Assembly (NCBI RefSeq): GCF_002608565.1
Contig: NZ_LIXM01000027.1
Coordinates: 1-50,534 of the forward strand
DNA from: Vibrio sp. PID17_43
GTDB lineage: Bacteria; Pseudomonadota; Gammaproteobacteria; Enterobacterales; Vibrionaceae
Length of the DNA stretch: 50,534 bases
Reading direction: 5' to 3'
A program made the translations under genes and the position numbers. Below the pieces are notes generated by a model that worked only from the letters and a program-made list of their open reading frames with translations, searched no databases and had not been told where the DNA came from. Below are positions 8,571 to 16,552 of this stretch, one piece after another (the first letter of the stretch is position 1; every line of letters starts with the position of its first letter).

Positions 8571-10583
8571 ATGAACTACTTTATCACCGGAGCCAGCGGA
8601 TTTATTGGCTTAAACCTCTTACAACGACTGACCAAACGGCCAGGAACCTTTTACCTTTTGGTTCGCAATGACGATAGCCGGATTAAGATCCTGAATGCGG
8701 CAAAACAGTTTGGGTTCCCAACGGATCACTTGGTGTTTGTTCAAGGCGATTTAACCCAACCGAAGCTGGGAATCGCGCCCCAGTGGATCGATCAACTCAG
8801 TAATTCAGTGACACATTTCTTCCATCTTGCCGCGGTTTATTCGTTCGAAGCCGACAGTGACACTATCGACAAAGTCAACATCGACGGAACCCGTCATGCG
8901 CTTCAGCTAGCCGAAAAACTGGGTGCAGGCTGTTTTCACCATGTCAGCTCAATTGCCGTCGCTGGCCAGTATCGTGGTTGGTTCCATGAAGATATGTTCG
9001 ATCAAGCTCATCCCGAGGGTCATAGCTACCTGACCAGTAAACTGGCCTCCGAGGCGCTGGTGCGTGAACAGAGCGCATTGCCATGGAGAATTTATCGGCC
9101 AGGGGTGGTGATCGGAGACTCGAAAACTGGTGCGGCCATGCGTATCGATGGGCCTTATTATTTCTTCAAGTTAATTCAGAAAATGCGCGATTCCTTGCCG
9201 CAGTGGATGCCTATGCTAGGGCTTGAAGGGGGGCGCCTGAATCTGGTGCCGGTCGATTTTGTCACCGACGCCATGGATCATATTTCCCATAAGCCGGAGT
9301 TGAACGGCCAGTGCTTTCATCTGACCGATCCTGAGCCATTCCGTGCCGGCGAGATAGTGAATATCTTCGCCCGCGCAGGACATGCGCCTCGGATGGCGAT
9401 GCGGATTGACCTGCGTCTGTTGGAACTACTGCCCGAGACGCTACGTAAAGAGCTAGGCAATCAGCCTCTGTTAAAGCGACTGGGACAATCCCTGTGTCAG
9501 GAGTTCGGGATCCCGCCAGCGGTGGCCTCGTTCTTTACCACGCCAACGCTGTTTGACTGCCGTAATACTCAACGAGCCCTAGAAGGTACGGACATTAGCT
9601 GTCCAAGGCTTGAGGATTACGCCCCAGCGATCTGGGATTACTGGGAGCGAAACCTGGACCCTGACCTGCATCTGGCGCGTAGTCTCAAAGCGCGGCTGAA
9701 GGGTAAAACGGTGATGATCACGGGCGCCTCATCAGGCATAGGTAAAGCCGTGGCCCTTAAGCTAGCGAAGGCAGGGGGACAGATGTTGCTAGTGGCGCGT
9801 AACCCCGAACGATTGCAGGAGACGGTTCGAGAAGTCGAAGAGCTAGGTGGCAATGCGGCGGCATATTATTGCGACATTGCCGACCTTGAAGCCGTGGATG
9901 TCATGCTACAATTGGTTGAACAGCAGTTCGGTAAGGTCGATGTGTTGATCAATAACGCCGGTCATTCGATCCGCCGTCCTGTGATCAACTCGCTAAACCG
10001 TTTCCACGATTATGAGCGCTTGATGCAGATAAACTATTTCGGCGCACTGAGGCTTATAAACGGTTTTCTGCCAGGCATGATCGCCAATAACGGTGGCCAC
10101 ATTATCAATATTTCGTCGATTTCAGTGCTGACCAATCCGCCACGCTTTGCTGCTTATGCTGCGTCTAAAGCTGCGTTGGAAAGCTTTACCCGCTGTGCGG
10201 CTCCAGAGCTGATTGACTACAACGTGCACATGACGACGATCCATATGCCCTTGGTCGACACGCCGATGCTGGAACCGGTGGAAACCTATCGGTCGGTCTC
10301 AACCCTCAGCCCTGAAGAAGCAGCAGAGATGGTTGCCAAAGCTGTTATCGATCGGCCGAAGCGCGTCGCTACCCGGCTGGGGATGTTCGGTGCCTTGGTT
10401 CACGGGCTATTCCCGAAACTGGGTGAGCTGATCATGAACACTTATTTTCATATGTACCCAGACAAGCTGGATGAAAAGTACCGACCGGATCTGCCCGAAG
10501 CTCAGGCTGCCCATGAAAATCAGCAGCAGATACAGCGGGAGATCCAGGCCCTGTCCAGTTTTATCCGGGATATTCATCTGTAA
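8571..10583 (+). CDS. Two-domain fatty acyl-CoA reductase (alcohol-forming)
   Basis: A 670-aa cytosolic enzyme likely to reduce long-chain acyl-CoA through the aldehyde to fatty alcohol with NADPH. Residues 1 to about 365 are an extended SDR/male-sterility-type domain: nucleotide loop TGASGFIG at 6-13, HHVSSIAVAG, and catalytic YLTSK with Y153. From about residue 380 a classical SDR follows: TGASSGIG at 384-391, LINNAG, NISSIS, and YAASK with Y529 and K533. Length, domain order and many segments (MNYF start, GPYYFFK, LPQW, EGGRLN, VPVDFV, IWDYWERNLDPDL, SIRR, NYFG) match the Marinobacter bifunctional acyl-CoA reductase Maqu_2220 as I remember it. The second ATG is chosen because AAGGA abuts the first and because homologues begin MNYF. 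It is the key enzyme for wax-ester formation with the nearby WS/DGAT. Confidence 0.9.
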   Translation: MNYFITGASGFIGLNLLQRLTKRPGTFYLLVRNDDSRIKILNAAKQFGFPTDHLVFVQGDLTQPKLGIAPQWIDQLSNSVTHFFHLAAVYSFEADSDTIDKVNIDGTRHALQLAEKLGAGCFHHVSSIAVAGQYRGWFHEDMFDQAHPEGHSYLTSKLASEALVREQSALPWRIYRPGVVIGDSKTGAAMRIDGPYYFFKLIQKMRDSLPQWMPMLGLEGGRLNLVPVDFVTDAMDHISHKPELNGQCFHLTDPEPFRAGEIVNIFARAGHAPRMAMRIDLRLLELLPETLRKELGNQPLLKRLGQSLCQEFGIPPAVASFFTTPTLFDCRNTQRALEGTDISCPRLEDYAPAIWDYWERNLDPDLHLARSLKARLKGKTVMITGASSGIGKAVALKLAKAGGQMLLVARNPERLQETVREVEELGGNAAAYYCDIADLEAVDVMLQLVEQQFGKVDVLINNAGHSIRRPVINSLNRFHDYERLMQINYFGALRLINGFLPGMIANNGGHIINISSISVLTNPPRFAAYAASKAALESFTRCAAPELIDYNVHMTTIHMPLVDTPMLEPVETYRSVSTLSPEEAAEMVAKAVIDRPKRVATRLGMFGALVHGLFPKLGELIMNTYFHMYPDKLDEKYRPDLPEAQAAHENQQQIQREIQALSSFIRDIHL

Positions 10584-10646
10584 GCCTGTGCTAGATTAAG
10601 CAGCAGGATAATCAGTAGACAGAAAATAGACAACCAAGGAGTGGGA

Positions 10647-11153
10647 ATGAAACGAATCGAATTGGTTCATGCCTACGCGGCCCCCCTAGATGAGGTGATC
10701 CGGTTTTTTAGCGAAACCGACCTGATCGAAGAGAAATATTCAAAGCTCGGAGCACGATATACCCGGGTCCGGGAGTTGGTAGAAACTGATGATGGGTTTA
10801 GGACTCGCACCGAACGCGAAGTGCCGGCCCAGGTGCCATCGGTACTGAAAGCGGTGCTTGGCGCTTCGAATCAGATCCGCCAACAGGAGCAGTGGCACTG
10901 GTTGGACGACGACACCATCTCCTGTGATCTGGTGGTGGAGATCGTCGGCGTGCCGGTGACGGTACAAGGTGAAATGCGACTGATCGCCTTTGATGACAAT
11001 CAGCGCTGTGAAAACCACGTCACCATCTCGGTATCATCGTCGCTGCCGTTTGTTGGCAGCACACTGCGGGATTTTGTTGCCAAGGATATCAAGCGTCTGG
11101 CCGAGGCTGAATATGAACATATTCAGCAGCAGGTTGCAGTCAGCGCCGCGTAG
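10647..11153 (+). CDS. DUF2505 family protein, probable START-like fold
   Basis: A 168-aa protein resembling the DUF2505 family, whose members I recall as SRPBCC/START-like lipid-pocket proteins. Visible features are the opening strand with ELVHAYAAPLDEVIRFFSET, a charged helix LIEEKYSKLGAR, a series of amphipathic strands, and a long C-terminal helix (FVAKDIKRLAEAEYEHIQQQV). AAGGAG lies 6 bases before the chosen ATG. It begins about 60 bases after the reductase and is probably co-transcribed with it. A hydrophobic-ligand carrier would fit a lipid-synthesis cluster, but the ligand is unknown and the function is inferred from fold and place only. Confidence 0.7.
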   Translation: MKRIELVHAYAAPLDEVIRFFSETDLIEEKYSKLGARYTRVRELVETDDGFRTRTEREVPAQVPSVLKAVLGASNQIRQQEQWHWLDDDTISCDLVVEIVGVPVTVQGEMRLIAFDDNQRCENHVTISVSSSLPFVGSTLRDFVAKDIKRLAEAEYEHIQQQVAVSAA

Positions 11154-11197
11154 CCAGGTATATACCCACGTTAACATAACTAGTGCATGGAGGCCGC

Positions 11198-11830
11198 GTG
11201 AAAACCAAATCTAGGATCCTTGAGGTAAGTCGATGTCTGTTCAATCAGCATGGGGTTGAGCCCATTTCCAGCCTACAGATCGCAACTGAGCTTGGGATCA
11301 GCCCTGGTAACCTATATTACCACTTTCGCGGCAAGGACGAGATCCTCGCGGTGTTGGTTAGCGAATGTGACCAGCTATTTGCCGACGATAGTCAGGCGTT
11401 TTTACGAGAGGTTGAAAGCCTGGAGCACTATTGGGCATTTTTGCACCGCCTGATGGAGCACTTCTTGCGTTACCAGTTTATCTTCAGGAGTCTGGATCAC
11501 CTGCATTGTGATTCGCCGGCCCTTGGCCGGCGGATCCGTGCCCTGGTTCGTCGATTGAAGGGACTGATCATGACCATGCTGGAGCGTCTGGCCAGTCTAG
11601 GCGTTTTACATGTCGATCAAGCCGAGCAGGCTATTCTGGCTGACAATCTGTTGTTGGTTGGTCTGCACTGGGCGCATTACCAGATTCTGCAGGATCCTGG
11701 CCTCAACGAGTCGGCACTGCTGCGCAAAGGCGTGATTCGCATGCTGACTCTAGTTTCTCCCTACATCGCGCCTGAGCATGGGGCGGCACTAGTTCAGCAT
11801 CAGCGCTGGGCTGAGCAACTCATGGGTTAG
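11198..11830 (+). CDS. TetR family transcriptional regulator
   Basis: A 210-aa repressor-type protein. The N-terminal 50 residues are a TetR helix-turn-helix (RILEVSRCLFNQHGVEPISS, then IATELGISPGNLYYHFRGKDEIL). The rest is the helical ligand and dimer domain with many Leu, His and Trp residues, fitting a hydrophobic inducer. A GTG start is chosen, 4 bases after GGAGG; the alternative GTG upstream adds only MHGGR and overlaps the ribosome site. As the last plus-strand gene of the lipid cluster it is the obvious candidate regulator. TetR proteins of this sort often sense acyl-CoA or fatty acids, but no ligand is visible from sequence. Confidence 0.88.
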   Translation: MKTKSRILEVSRCLFNQHGVEPISSLQIATELGISPGNLYYHFRGKDEILAVLVSECDQLFADDSQAFLREVESLEHYWAFLHRLMEHFLRYQFIFRSLDHLHCDSPALGRRIRALVRRLKGLIMTMLERLASLGVLHVDQAEQAILADNLLLVGLHWAHYQILQDPGLNESALLRKGVIRMLTLVSPYIAPEHGAALVQHQRWAEQLMG

Positions 11831-11881
11831 GCAAAATTATTATCATCGAGAGTCGAACTCCCGTTCGCTGAGCCTCCGATA

Positions 11882-12823
11882 CTAGAGTGCTTTTTTGGAA
11901 GCGGGATATTCGCCTTTTATCACGTCGTGTTGCCATAGAAACTGGGCAATGCTGTTAATCGCTTCTCCCGCTTCCCGGATCTGACTAAATAACGGATAAA
12001 CATGGGGCATACCGTTCCCCACGATTAGCTCGACCGGGTGTTTGGCCTGAGTCAGTTTGTCAGCCAGACGAGTTGAGTCATCCAGCAGGACCTCCTCAGA
12101 GCCCACCACGATCAGCGTGGGAGGGAGTTTCATGTAGTCGGCGTAAATGGGAGAAACCAAGGGATCCCGGGGCGGAGCACCGTTGAGATAGGTATTGCGC
12201 ATCAGCAGTAGAGAGGGCAGATCGAAAAACGGGTCGTCATTACGTTTTTCATAGGCGCTGTTTCCTGTCATCTCCATATCTGACACTGGCGAGAGTAGCA
12301 CAGCAGCGGCGGGTAGTGGCAGCTTATCCTGCTGGACCCGCAGCAAGGTGCCGAGTACTAGGTTGCCGCCAGCGGAATCGCCCATCAGGACGATCTGGCG
12401 GCTGTCGTAGCCCTCTTTCAGCAGCGCGCGGTAGACCATGTAGCAGTCATCGTGGGCAGCGGGATACGTATGCTCCGGCGCCAGACGGTAATCAACCATC
12501 AGGCCGCGGGCAGAGATCTTCTGGCACACCCGACCGATGAAGCTGCTGTGGGTATTCGGACTGACAAAACAGAAGCCGCCGCCATGGAAATAGAGCAGCA
12601 ACATGTTGCCGTCGGATGCTGGCATGTCAACCCATTCACAGGGAATATCAGCCCAACGGCACGGGGAACGCTTGATTTGTTTGGGGGCGTTGATGAGCGC
12701 GCCATACTGGTCGATGTTGGTGATTAGTTCTCGCATCTCATGTACATCGTTGCAGCGAGCTATGCGTTGGCGCATAACGCGCTCAAGCACTTTGTTAAAT
12801 GCCCGACTTGTCCAATGTGCCAT
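11882..12823 (-). CDS. Alpha/beta hydrolase, hormone-sensitive lipase-like esterase
   Basis: A 313-aa serine esterase of the HSL (abhydrolase_3) family. The oxyanion motif HGGG is at 80-83, the nucleophile S150 in GDSAGG, the acid about D248 in EVLLDDS and the catalytic H274 in GMPHVYPL. DYRLAPEHTYPAA is the usual family segment. The start follows GGAGGT; an 18-residue longer reading has no better site. No signal peptide, so it acts in the cytoplasm. Just downstream of the WS/DGAT on the same strand, it may hydrolyse wax esters or acylglycerols when stores are used. Short-chain esters are an equally possible substrate. Confidence 0.88.
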   Translation of the reverse strand: MAHWTSRAFNKVLERVMRQRIARCNDVHEMRELITNIDQYGALINAPKQIKRSPCRWADIPCEWVDMPASDGNMLLLYFHGGGFCFVSPNTHSSFIGRVCQKISARGLMVDYRLAPEHTYPAAHDDCYMVYRALLKEGYDSRQIVLMGDSAGGNLVLGTLLRVQQDKLPLPAAAVLLSPVSDMEMTGNSAYEKRNDDPFFDLPSLLLMRNTYLNGAPPRDPLVSPIYADYMKLPPTLIVVGSEEVLLDDSTRLADKLTQAKHPVELIVGNGMPHVYPLFSQIREAGEAINSIAQFLWQHDVIKGEYPASKKAL

Positions 12824-12908
12824 GTTTACCTCCATGAACTGAGTAGGGGAACCCGTGCAGTCTTTCAATCTTCTCAATAGTATAGATGAACAGATCTGAC
12901 CTTTAGTC

Positions 12909-14468
12909 TTACTCCTTCGCTGGCTCGGTTTTTCTGCTTACCCTGCGGTGTTGCCGAGGAAGAGGGGATACCTTGAACTGTTTCAGTTCGGCAAGCAGCA
13001 TCTCGACCTCGTATGCTAGGTTTTGTGAATGATCGTCGGCCAAGGGGTTGAACAGTCCGCCATTCACCGCAGACATCGCGGTATCCATCACGTCCTGCTC
13101 GAGGGACGCCAGTGCCTCTTCCAGGTAGTCGGGAATTTTCTCGACATGGGGCAAGTTAGACGGGCAACTGACCAGTCCGAAATGCAGGTGGTCATCGTAA
13201 CCGAACATGGTGATGTTAATAGTCTGGCCTGGGATCAGCAGAGACAGCGGATAGCATTCCTGCACTTCGGCGCCGAAGAAATAGCGCCGCTGCACTGGTC
13301 CTGGCACATTGGAGATGATCAGGTTAGTGGCTGGCGGTACCACGTGGTTGATATTCAGTTTGCCGCCTAACAATGCCAGCCCGTTGACCAGAATCGAATA
13401 ATTGGTATACCCCCCGGGTGACACCTCCTGCGCCTGGTGCTTCACATTGTGGGTCGACTGTTGGATCGCTGCCAAGCGCCTAGTCGGCGTATCTAGGGCA
13501 TGACCCAGTTCAACCAAGCCAACCGCGAACTTGTTGCCACCTTTTTTGATCGCACCCTCTTCCCGCAGGTCAATCGGCATCAGCGCAACGAGGGGCTTCT
13601 CAAGACACAAACGGTGATCCTGCAGGTGGCGGTTCAACGCAATATCACACACGCATAGCATCACGTCGTTCAGTGATGCGCCGGTGAGGCGGCTGATTTG
13701 GCGAAACTGGCTGATAGGTAGCCGGCCCAGGCCAACCGCACGCGATTTGTGATGCTTCTGGTTGAATGGGGTCTTGGGTGCGGTAAAGGGGATTTTTAGA
13801 TTGGGTCGTTTGCCGCAAAATAGCTTCGATAGCATACCTGTGCTCAGGCTGATCAAGCCCAGTGATGCACTGAGTTGACGTCTCAGTTCACCGACCGAGC
13901 CAAACAACTGGGTGATTAGCTGCTGACTTTCTTCCTGCTGACGCTTGTGCGATTTTCCCAGATCCTGCTGCCAGAATGGCGTACCCGGCTCAGTAGGGTC
14001 CTGTGATGTGCAGAAATCAAAAAGTTTGCCGACTTTCATACCATCGGCAATGGCGTGGTGCACCTTGAGGCAGATCACCACCTGGTTGTTCTCTAGGCCA
14101 CCAATCACCCACATTTCCCACAATGGTCGGAAGCGATCCAGTTGATGACTGTGGATCCTTCCCACCAGATCCAGAAGTTGTTCACGGCTACCTGGTTGAG
14201 GCAGCATCGATAAATGAACATGTTGGGTGATATCCACGTTCGGGACTTCCTGCCAGTTTGGCCATTCGGTCAACGACAGGTTCAAGCGCCAGTTGAACGG
14301 TGATTTGACCTCGGTATAAGAGAGCAGCTGGCTGTACAAGTCACATGCGAATTCTGCGCTCTCGGTATCTGTTGGTGGCTGCAGATGGACTAATCCAGTG
14401 ACATGCATCGGTGTGTCACCAGATTCAAACAATACAAACGCAAGATCGATAAGAGAGAGTTGATTCAT
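12909..14468 (-). CDS. Wax ester synthase/diacylglycerol O-acyltransferase (WS/DGAT)
   Basis: A 519-aa acyltransferase that esterifies fatty alcohol (wax ester) or diacylglycerol (triacylglycerol) with acyl-CoA at the membrane or lipid-body surface. The catalytic HHxxxDG motif is HHAIADG at 137-143, almost the position in Acinetobacter AtfA. Other family hallmarks are the opening MNQLSLIDLAFVLFES, RPLWEMWVI, the ND(V) segment GASLNDVMLCVCD, and the C-terminal ISNVPGP with GQTINITMFGY. The ATG follows AGGTG; a TTG start 10 codons upstream is less likely. Gene order phasin, phasin, WS/DGAT, esterase on one strand suggests an operon. Together with the acyl-CoA reductase this defines a wax-ester pathway. 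Which acceptor is preferred cannot be read. Confidence 0.92.
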   Translation of the reverse strand: MNQLSLIDLAFVLFESGDTPMHVTGLVHLQPPTDTESAEFACDLYSQLLSYTEVKSPFNWRLNLSLTEWPNWQEVPNVDITQHVHLSMLPQPGSREQLLDLVGRIHSHQLDRFRPLWEMWVIGGLENNQVVICLKVHHAIADGMKVGKLFDFCTSQDPTEPGTPFWQQDLGKSHKRQQEESQQLITQLFGSVGELRRQLSASLGLISLSTGMLSKLFCGKRPNLKIPFTAPKTPFNQKHHKSRAVGLGRLPISQFRQISRLTGASLNDVMLCVCDIALNRHLQDHRLCLEKPLVALMPIDLREEGAIKKGGNKFAVGLVELGHALDTPTRRLAAIQQSTHNVKHQAQEVSPGGYTNYSILVNGLALLGGKLNINHVVPPATNLIISNVPGPVQRRYFFGAEVQECYPLSLLIPGQTINITMFGYDDHLHFGLVSCPSNLPHVEKIPDYLEEALASLEQDVMDTAMSAVNGGLFNPLADDHSQNLAYEVEMLLAELKQFKVSPLPRQHRRVSRKTEPAKE

Positions 14469-14549
14469 AGACACCTGCCGCCCCAGATTATTATTCAAAT
14501 GAAAAAGGGTGGGGGCTGCCCCCCCACCTGTTTACCAGCAAGTTGCTGA

Positions 14550-14921
14550 CTATTTTTTCGCTTGCTGTTCCAACATTGCTTCCACGATGGTGGTTAGCTT
14601 TTCGATTTTTTCATCTAACCGATCAAGTTTGCTCCGGTCGATACCGCTAACGCGATACATTACGTCGTTCATCTGGTCTTCAAGATGATCGGCGGTTTTA
14701 TCGCGAGTTAGATCGATCTTGTCTTTCGCAGCCTGTTCTACTTCTTTGCCACGCTCTACCAGTTCGTCAAACATGCGGTTGGTTTTCTGGTTAATAGACT
14801 GGGCTTCTTCGACACTGCGGCTATACATGCCCAGCCCGGCTAGCCAGATGTTGCGTGTCATAGACTCACCGCTTTCAATGATTTGAGTGGCGGTTTGGTC
14901 AACTGTGCTCAATTTGCTCAT
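14550..14921 (-). CDS. Phasin family granule-associated protein (short)
   Basis: A 123-aa amphipathic helical protein of the PhaF/PhaI phasin type (poly(hydroxyalkanoate) granule-associated). The family pattern is clear: MTRNIWLAGLGMYSRSVEEA near the N-terminus, then a heptad-rich helix (FDELVERGKEVEQAAKD), then a predicted coiled coil LDRLDEKIEKLTTIVEAML. No signal peptide. GGGAGGAC precedes the ATG. It lies 30 bases after the second phasin and 80 bases before the WS/DGAT. No PHA synthase is near, so it may coat wax-ester or triacylglycerol bodies; this is inference. Confidence 0.88.
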   Translation of the reverse strand: MSKLSTVDQTATQIIESGESMTRNIWLAGLGMYSRSVEEAQSINQKTNRMFDELVERGKEVEQAAKDKIDLTRDKTADHLEDQMNDVMYRVSGIDRSKLDRLDEKIEKLTTIVEAMLEQQAKK

Positions 14922-14951
14922 GATGTCCTCCCAATGAACTGGTGTGTCGGG

Positions 14952-15524
14952 TTATTCCGCTTTTTCGGTTGTTGCCGTTTTTGGCTTATGTTCCGGTGAA
15001 TGAGTGGCTTTTTCCTTGCTAACCGGAGCTTTTCGCCTTGCTACACCTGAGGTTGTGCGCGGCTTAGCCTTGGTGGTTTTAACAGCCGGTATGGCAGGTG
15101 ACGCTTTAACTGCAGTATCTGCAGCGCTAAGCGCAGCAGGCGAGCTTTCTTCCGGATTCTGGCTCTGTTTGAGCAACAGTTCGACTTGTTCGGTCAGTCT
15201 GTCAAGCTTGTCATCAACTTGGTTCAGCTTGTCGCTGTCGACACCGGTAAGTTTCTGCACCATTTGATGCAGTCGCTCTTCCATTGCCACGGCGGCTCGG
15301 CTGTGGCTGGTATATGCACGCTCTTTCTGCTGTTTTTCGATGGCGCGTCCGCGCTCGAGCAGGTCTTCGAATACCGAGCGGCCGCGGCCTGAGATCTCGT
15401 TGACCTCCTCGGCACTCTTGGCATAGGCGCCGAGTCCGGCTAGCCAGATATTATACATCATAGTTTCGCGCATGCTTTCGATGCTTTTTTCATCGTCGGC
15501 TGCGCTGCGTGAGAAGATCCCCAT
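14952..15524 (-). CDS. Phasin family protein with Lys/Ala-rich tail (PhaF-like)
   Basis: A 190-aa paralogue of the next gene. Residues 1 to about 115 repeat the phasin pattern (MMYNIWLAGLGAYAKSAEEV, FEDLLERGRAIEKQQKE, then the coiled coil LNQVDDKLDRLTEQVELLL). The last 70 residues are rich in Ala, Lys, Thr and Pro (KTTKAKPRTTSGVARRK), like the histone-H1-like tail of PhaF that binds DNA and distributes granules between daughter cells. AAGGAGGGAAAG precedes the ATG. It is the first phasin of the minus-strand operon. A DNA-tethering role for lipid bodies follows by analogy only. Confidence 0.85.
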   Translation of the reverse strand: MGIFSRSAADDEKSIESMRETMMYNIWLAGLGAYAKSAEEVNEISGRGRSVFEDLLERGRAIEKQQKERAYTSHSRAAVAMEERLHQMVQKLTGVDSDKLNQVDDKLDRLTEQVELLLKQSQNPEESSPAALSAADTAVKASPAIPAVKTTKAKPRTTSGVARRKAPVSKEKATHSPEHKPKTATTEKAE

Positions 15525-15675
15525 CTTTCCCTCCTTAAAATGAATAAGACTGAATTCTCATTCCAGTTTCATGATAGGTAGAGAAGTTAGAGTCAGCTTT
15601 CTAATAGCTAGTCAGCGCACAATAAAATCGAAAAAATCTTGATGGGATTTGTGCTGGATCAATTTTTCATGGGGG

Positions 15676-15948
15676 CTAGCCGAGCAGTTCGTCTAGGCGC
15701 AGGGAAATATGTTGTTCGATGGAGTATGCAAACAGGCTGGCGGCAAAGCCGAGGCGGATATTTAAGCTCAGTTTACCGGAGGTTGGTAACAACCACCCAC
15801 GGGCAGAATGGTGCTGAAAGTGCAGGTGTTCTTCGTCCCAGTGCCAGAGCAGGCCAAATTCCTGCTCCAGTTCATTGGCTACTTGTTCGGCAACATTTCT
15901 AGCCTGGATGTGTGACAATTCGTGATTACGTTCGATAAAAATCACCAT
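15676..15948 (-). CDS. Polyhydroxyalkanoic acid system family protein (PHA_gran_rgn)
   Basis: A 90-aa protein matching the PHA_gran_rgn family: I.IERNHELSHIQARNVAEQVA near the start, EFGLLWHWDEEHLHFQH in the middle, and IRLGFAASLFAYSIEQHI with LDELL at the end. Members occur beside PHA-granule genes; the biochemical function is unknown. It is a small alpha-beta protein without signal peptide. It sits about 150 bases upstream of the phasin operon on the same strand and may be its first gene or separately transcribed. It marks the right-hand end of the intact lipid-storage island. Confidence 0.82.
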   Translation of the reverse strand: MVIFIERNHELSHIQARNVAEQVANELEQEFGLLWHWDEEHLHFQHHSARGWLLPTSGKLSLNIRLGFAASLFAYSIEQHISLRLDELLG

Positions 15949-16224
15949 AGTTAATCAGACCGCCTCTTACCTTCTTGGTTTCGATAAATCACTGTTAACT
16001 ATTCATAGCGCAAAGCATGGTAAAGATCCAGCGAGCTGCTTTTCAGATAGGGCAAAACCTGAAGAAGATCCCAATGTTAAAGACACTCTCTAGGTATGAA
16101 GAAAAATAGGGATACCTGAGATTTTCTTGCAAGATAGCCAAGTTGTTTCTAGAAAGATGTATGGAATCCACTCGCTTTGCCAAATTAAATTTAGCAGAGT
16201 GAAACTAAATCTGAGGGTTCCAAT
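15949..16224. other. Intergenic, nothing recognised
   Basis: No gene, repeat or clear promoter seen. The G+C-rich composition of the island ends here. Confidence 0.5.
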
Positions 16225-16552
16225 ATGTTGACTAGTAACGTTATCGCTATTGACTTAACAATCAAGCCTGTCATATCAGCATTCATGGTGAGCTGCTATC
16301 CAATAAGCCTCGAAGTCACAAGAAAATGAAAGAGTTTCTCGGCAAAGCCAAGCCCTCTAATGTCGCTATGGAAGGGGGGGGGCTGATATTATTTGGATTG
16401 GCAGCGCATTCTGCACAATTGCCAGCGGCGTTGCTGCGTGACTTGAAGACAAGTTTAAAATGGATACCATTAATGTACTGAGTTGTTCGATCGCCATAGA
16501 AATGGGGGGAATATTGCTGGCATCTCAAGGTTGCAATGATTAATGCGCCACC
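16225..16552 (+). pseudogene. Remnant of IS110-family transposase
   Basis: The region begins with ATG and NVIAIDL, the usual N-terminal DEDD-domain strand of IS110-type transposases. It then shifts frame at about 16280 into HGELLSNK, KKMKEFLGKAKPSNVAMEG, which is the next conserved stretch of that family. After a run of nine G residues near 16374-16382 the frame is lost again and stops appear. No C-terminal half or terminal sequence could be identified. It is thus a decayed N-terminal fragment, placed exactly at the right edge of the lipid-storage island, and may mark a past insertion event. Confidence 0.75.

Noticed and set aside
11831..11881. Terminator between the converging TetR and esterase genes
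   Set aside because: The gap of 51 bases shows no stem with a T run on either strand.
12316..12842. Plus-strand open frames across the esterase gene
   Set aside because: G+C-rich DNA keeps alternative frames open; the minus-strand gene has the full catalytic motif set.
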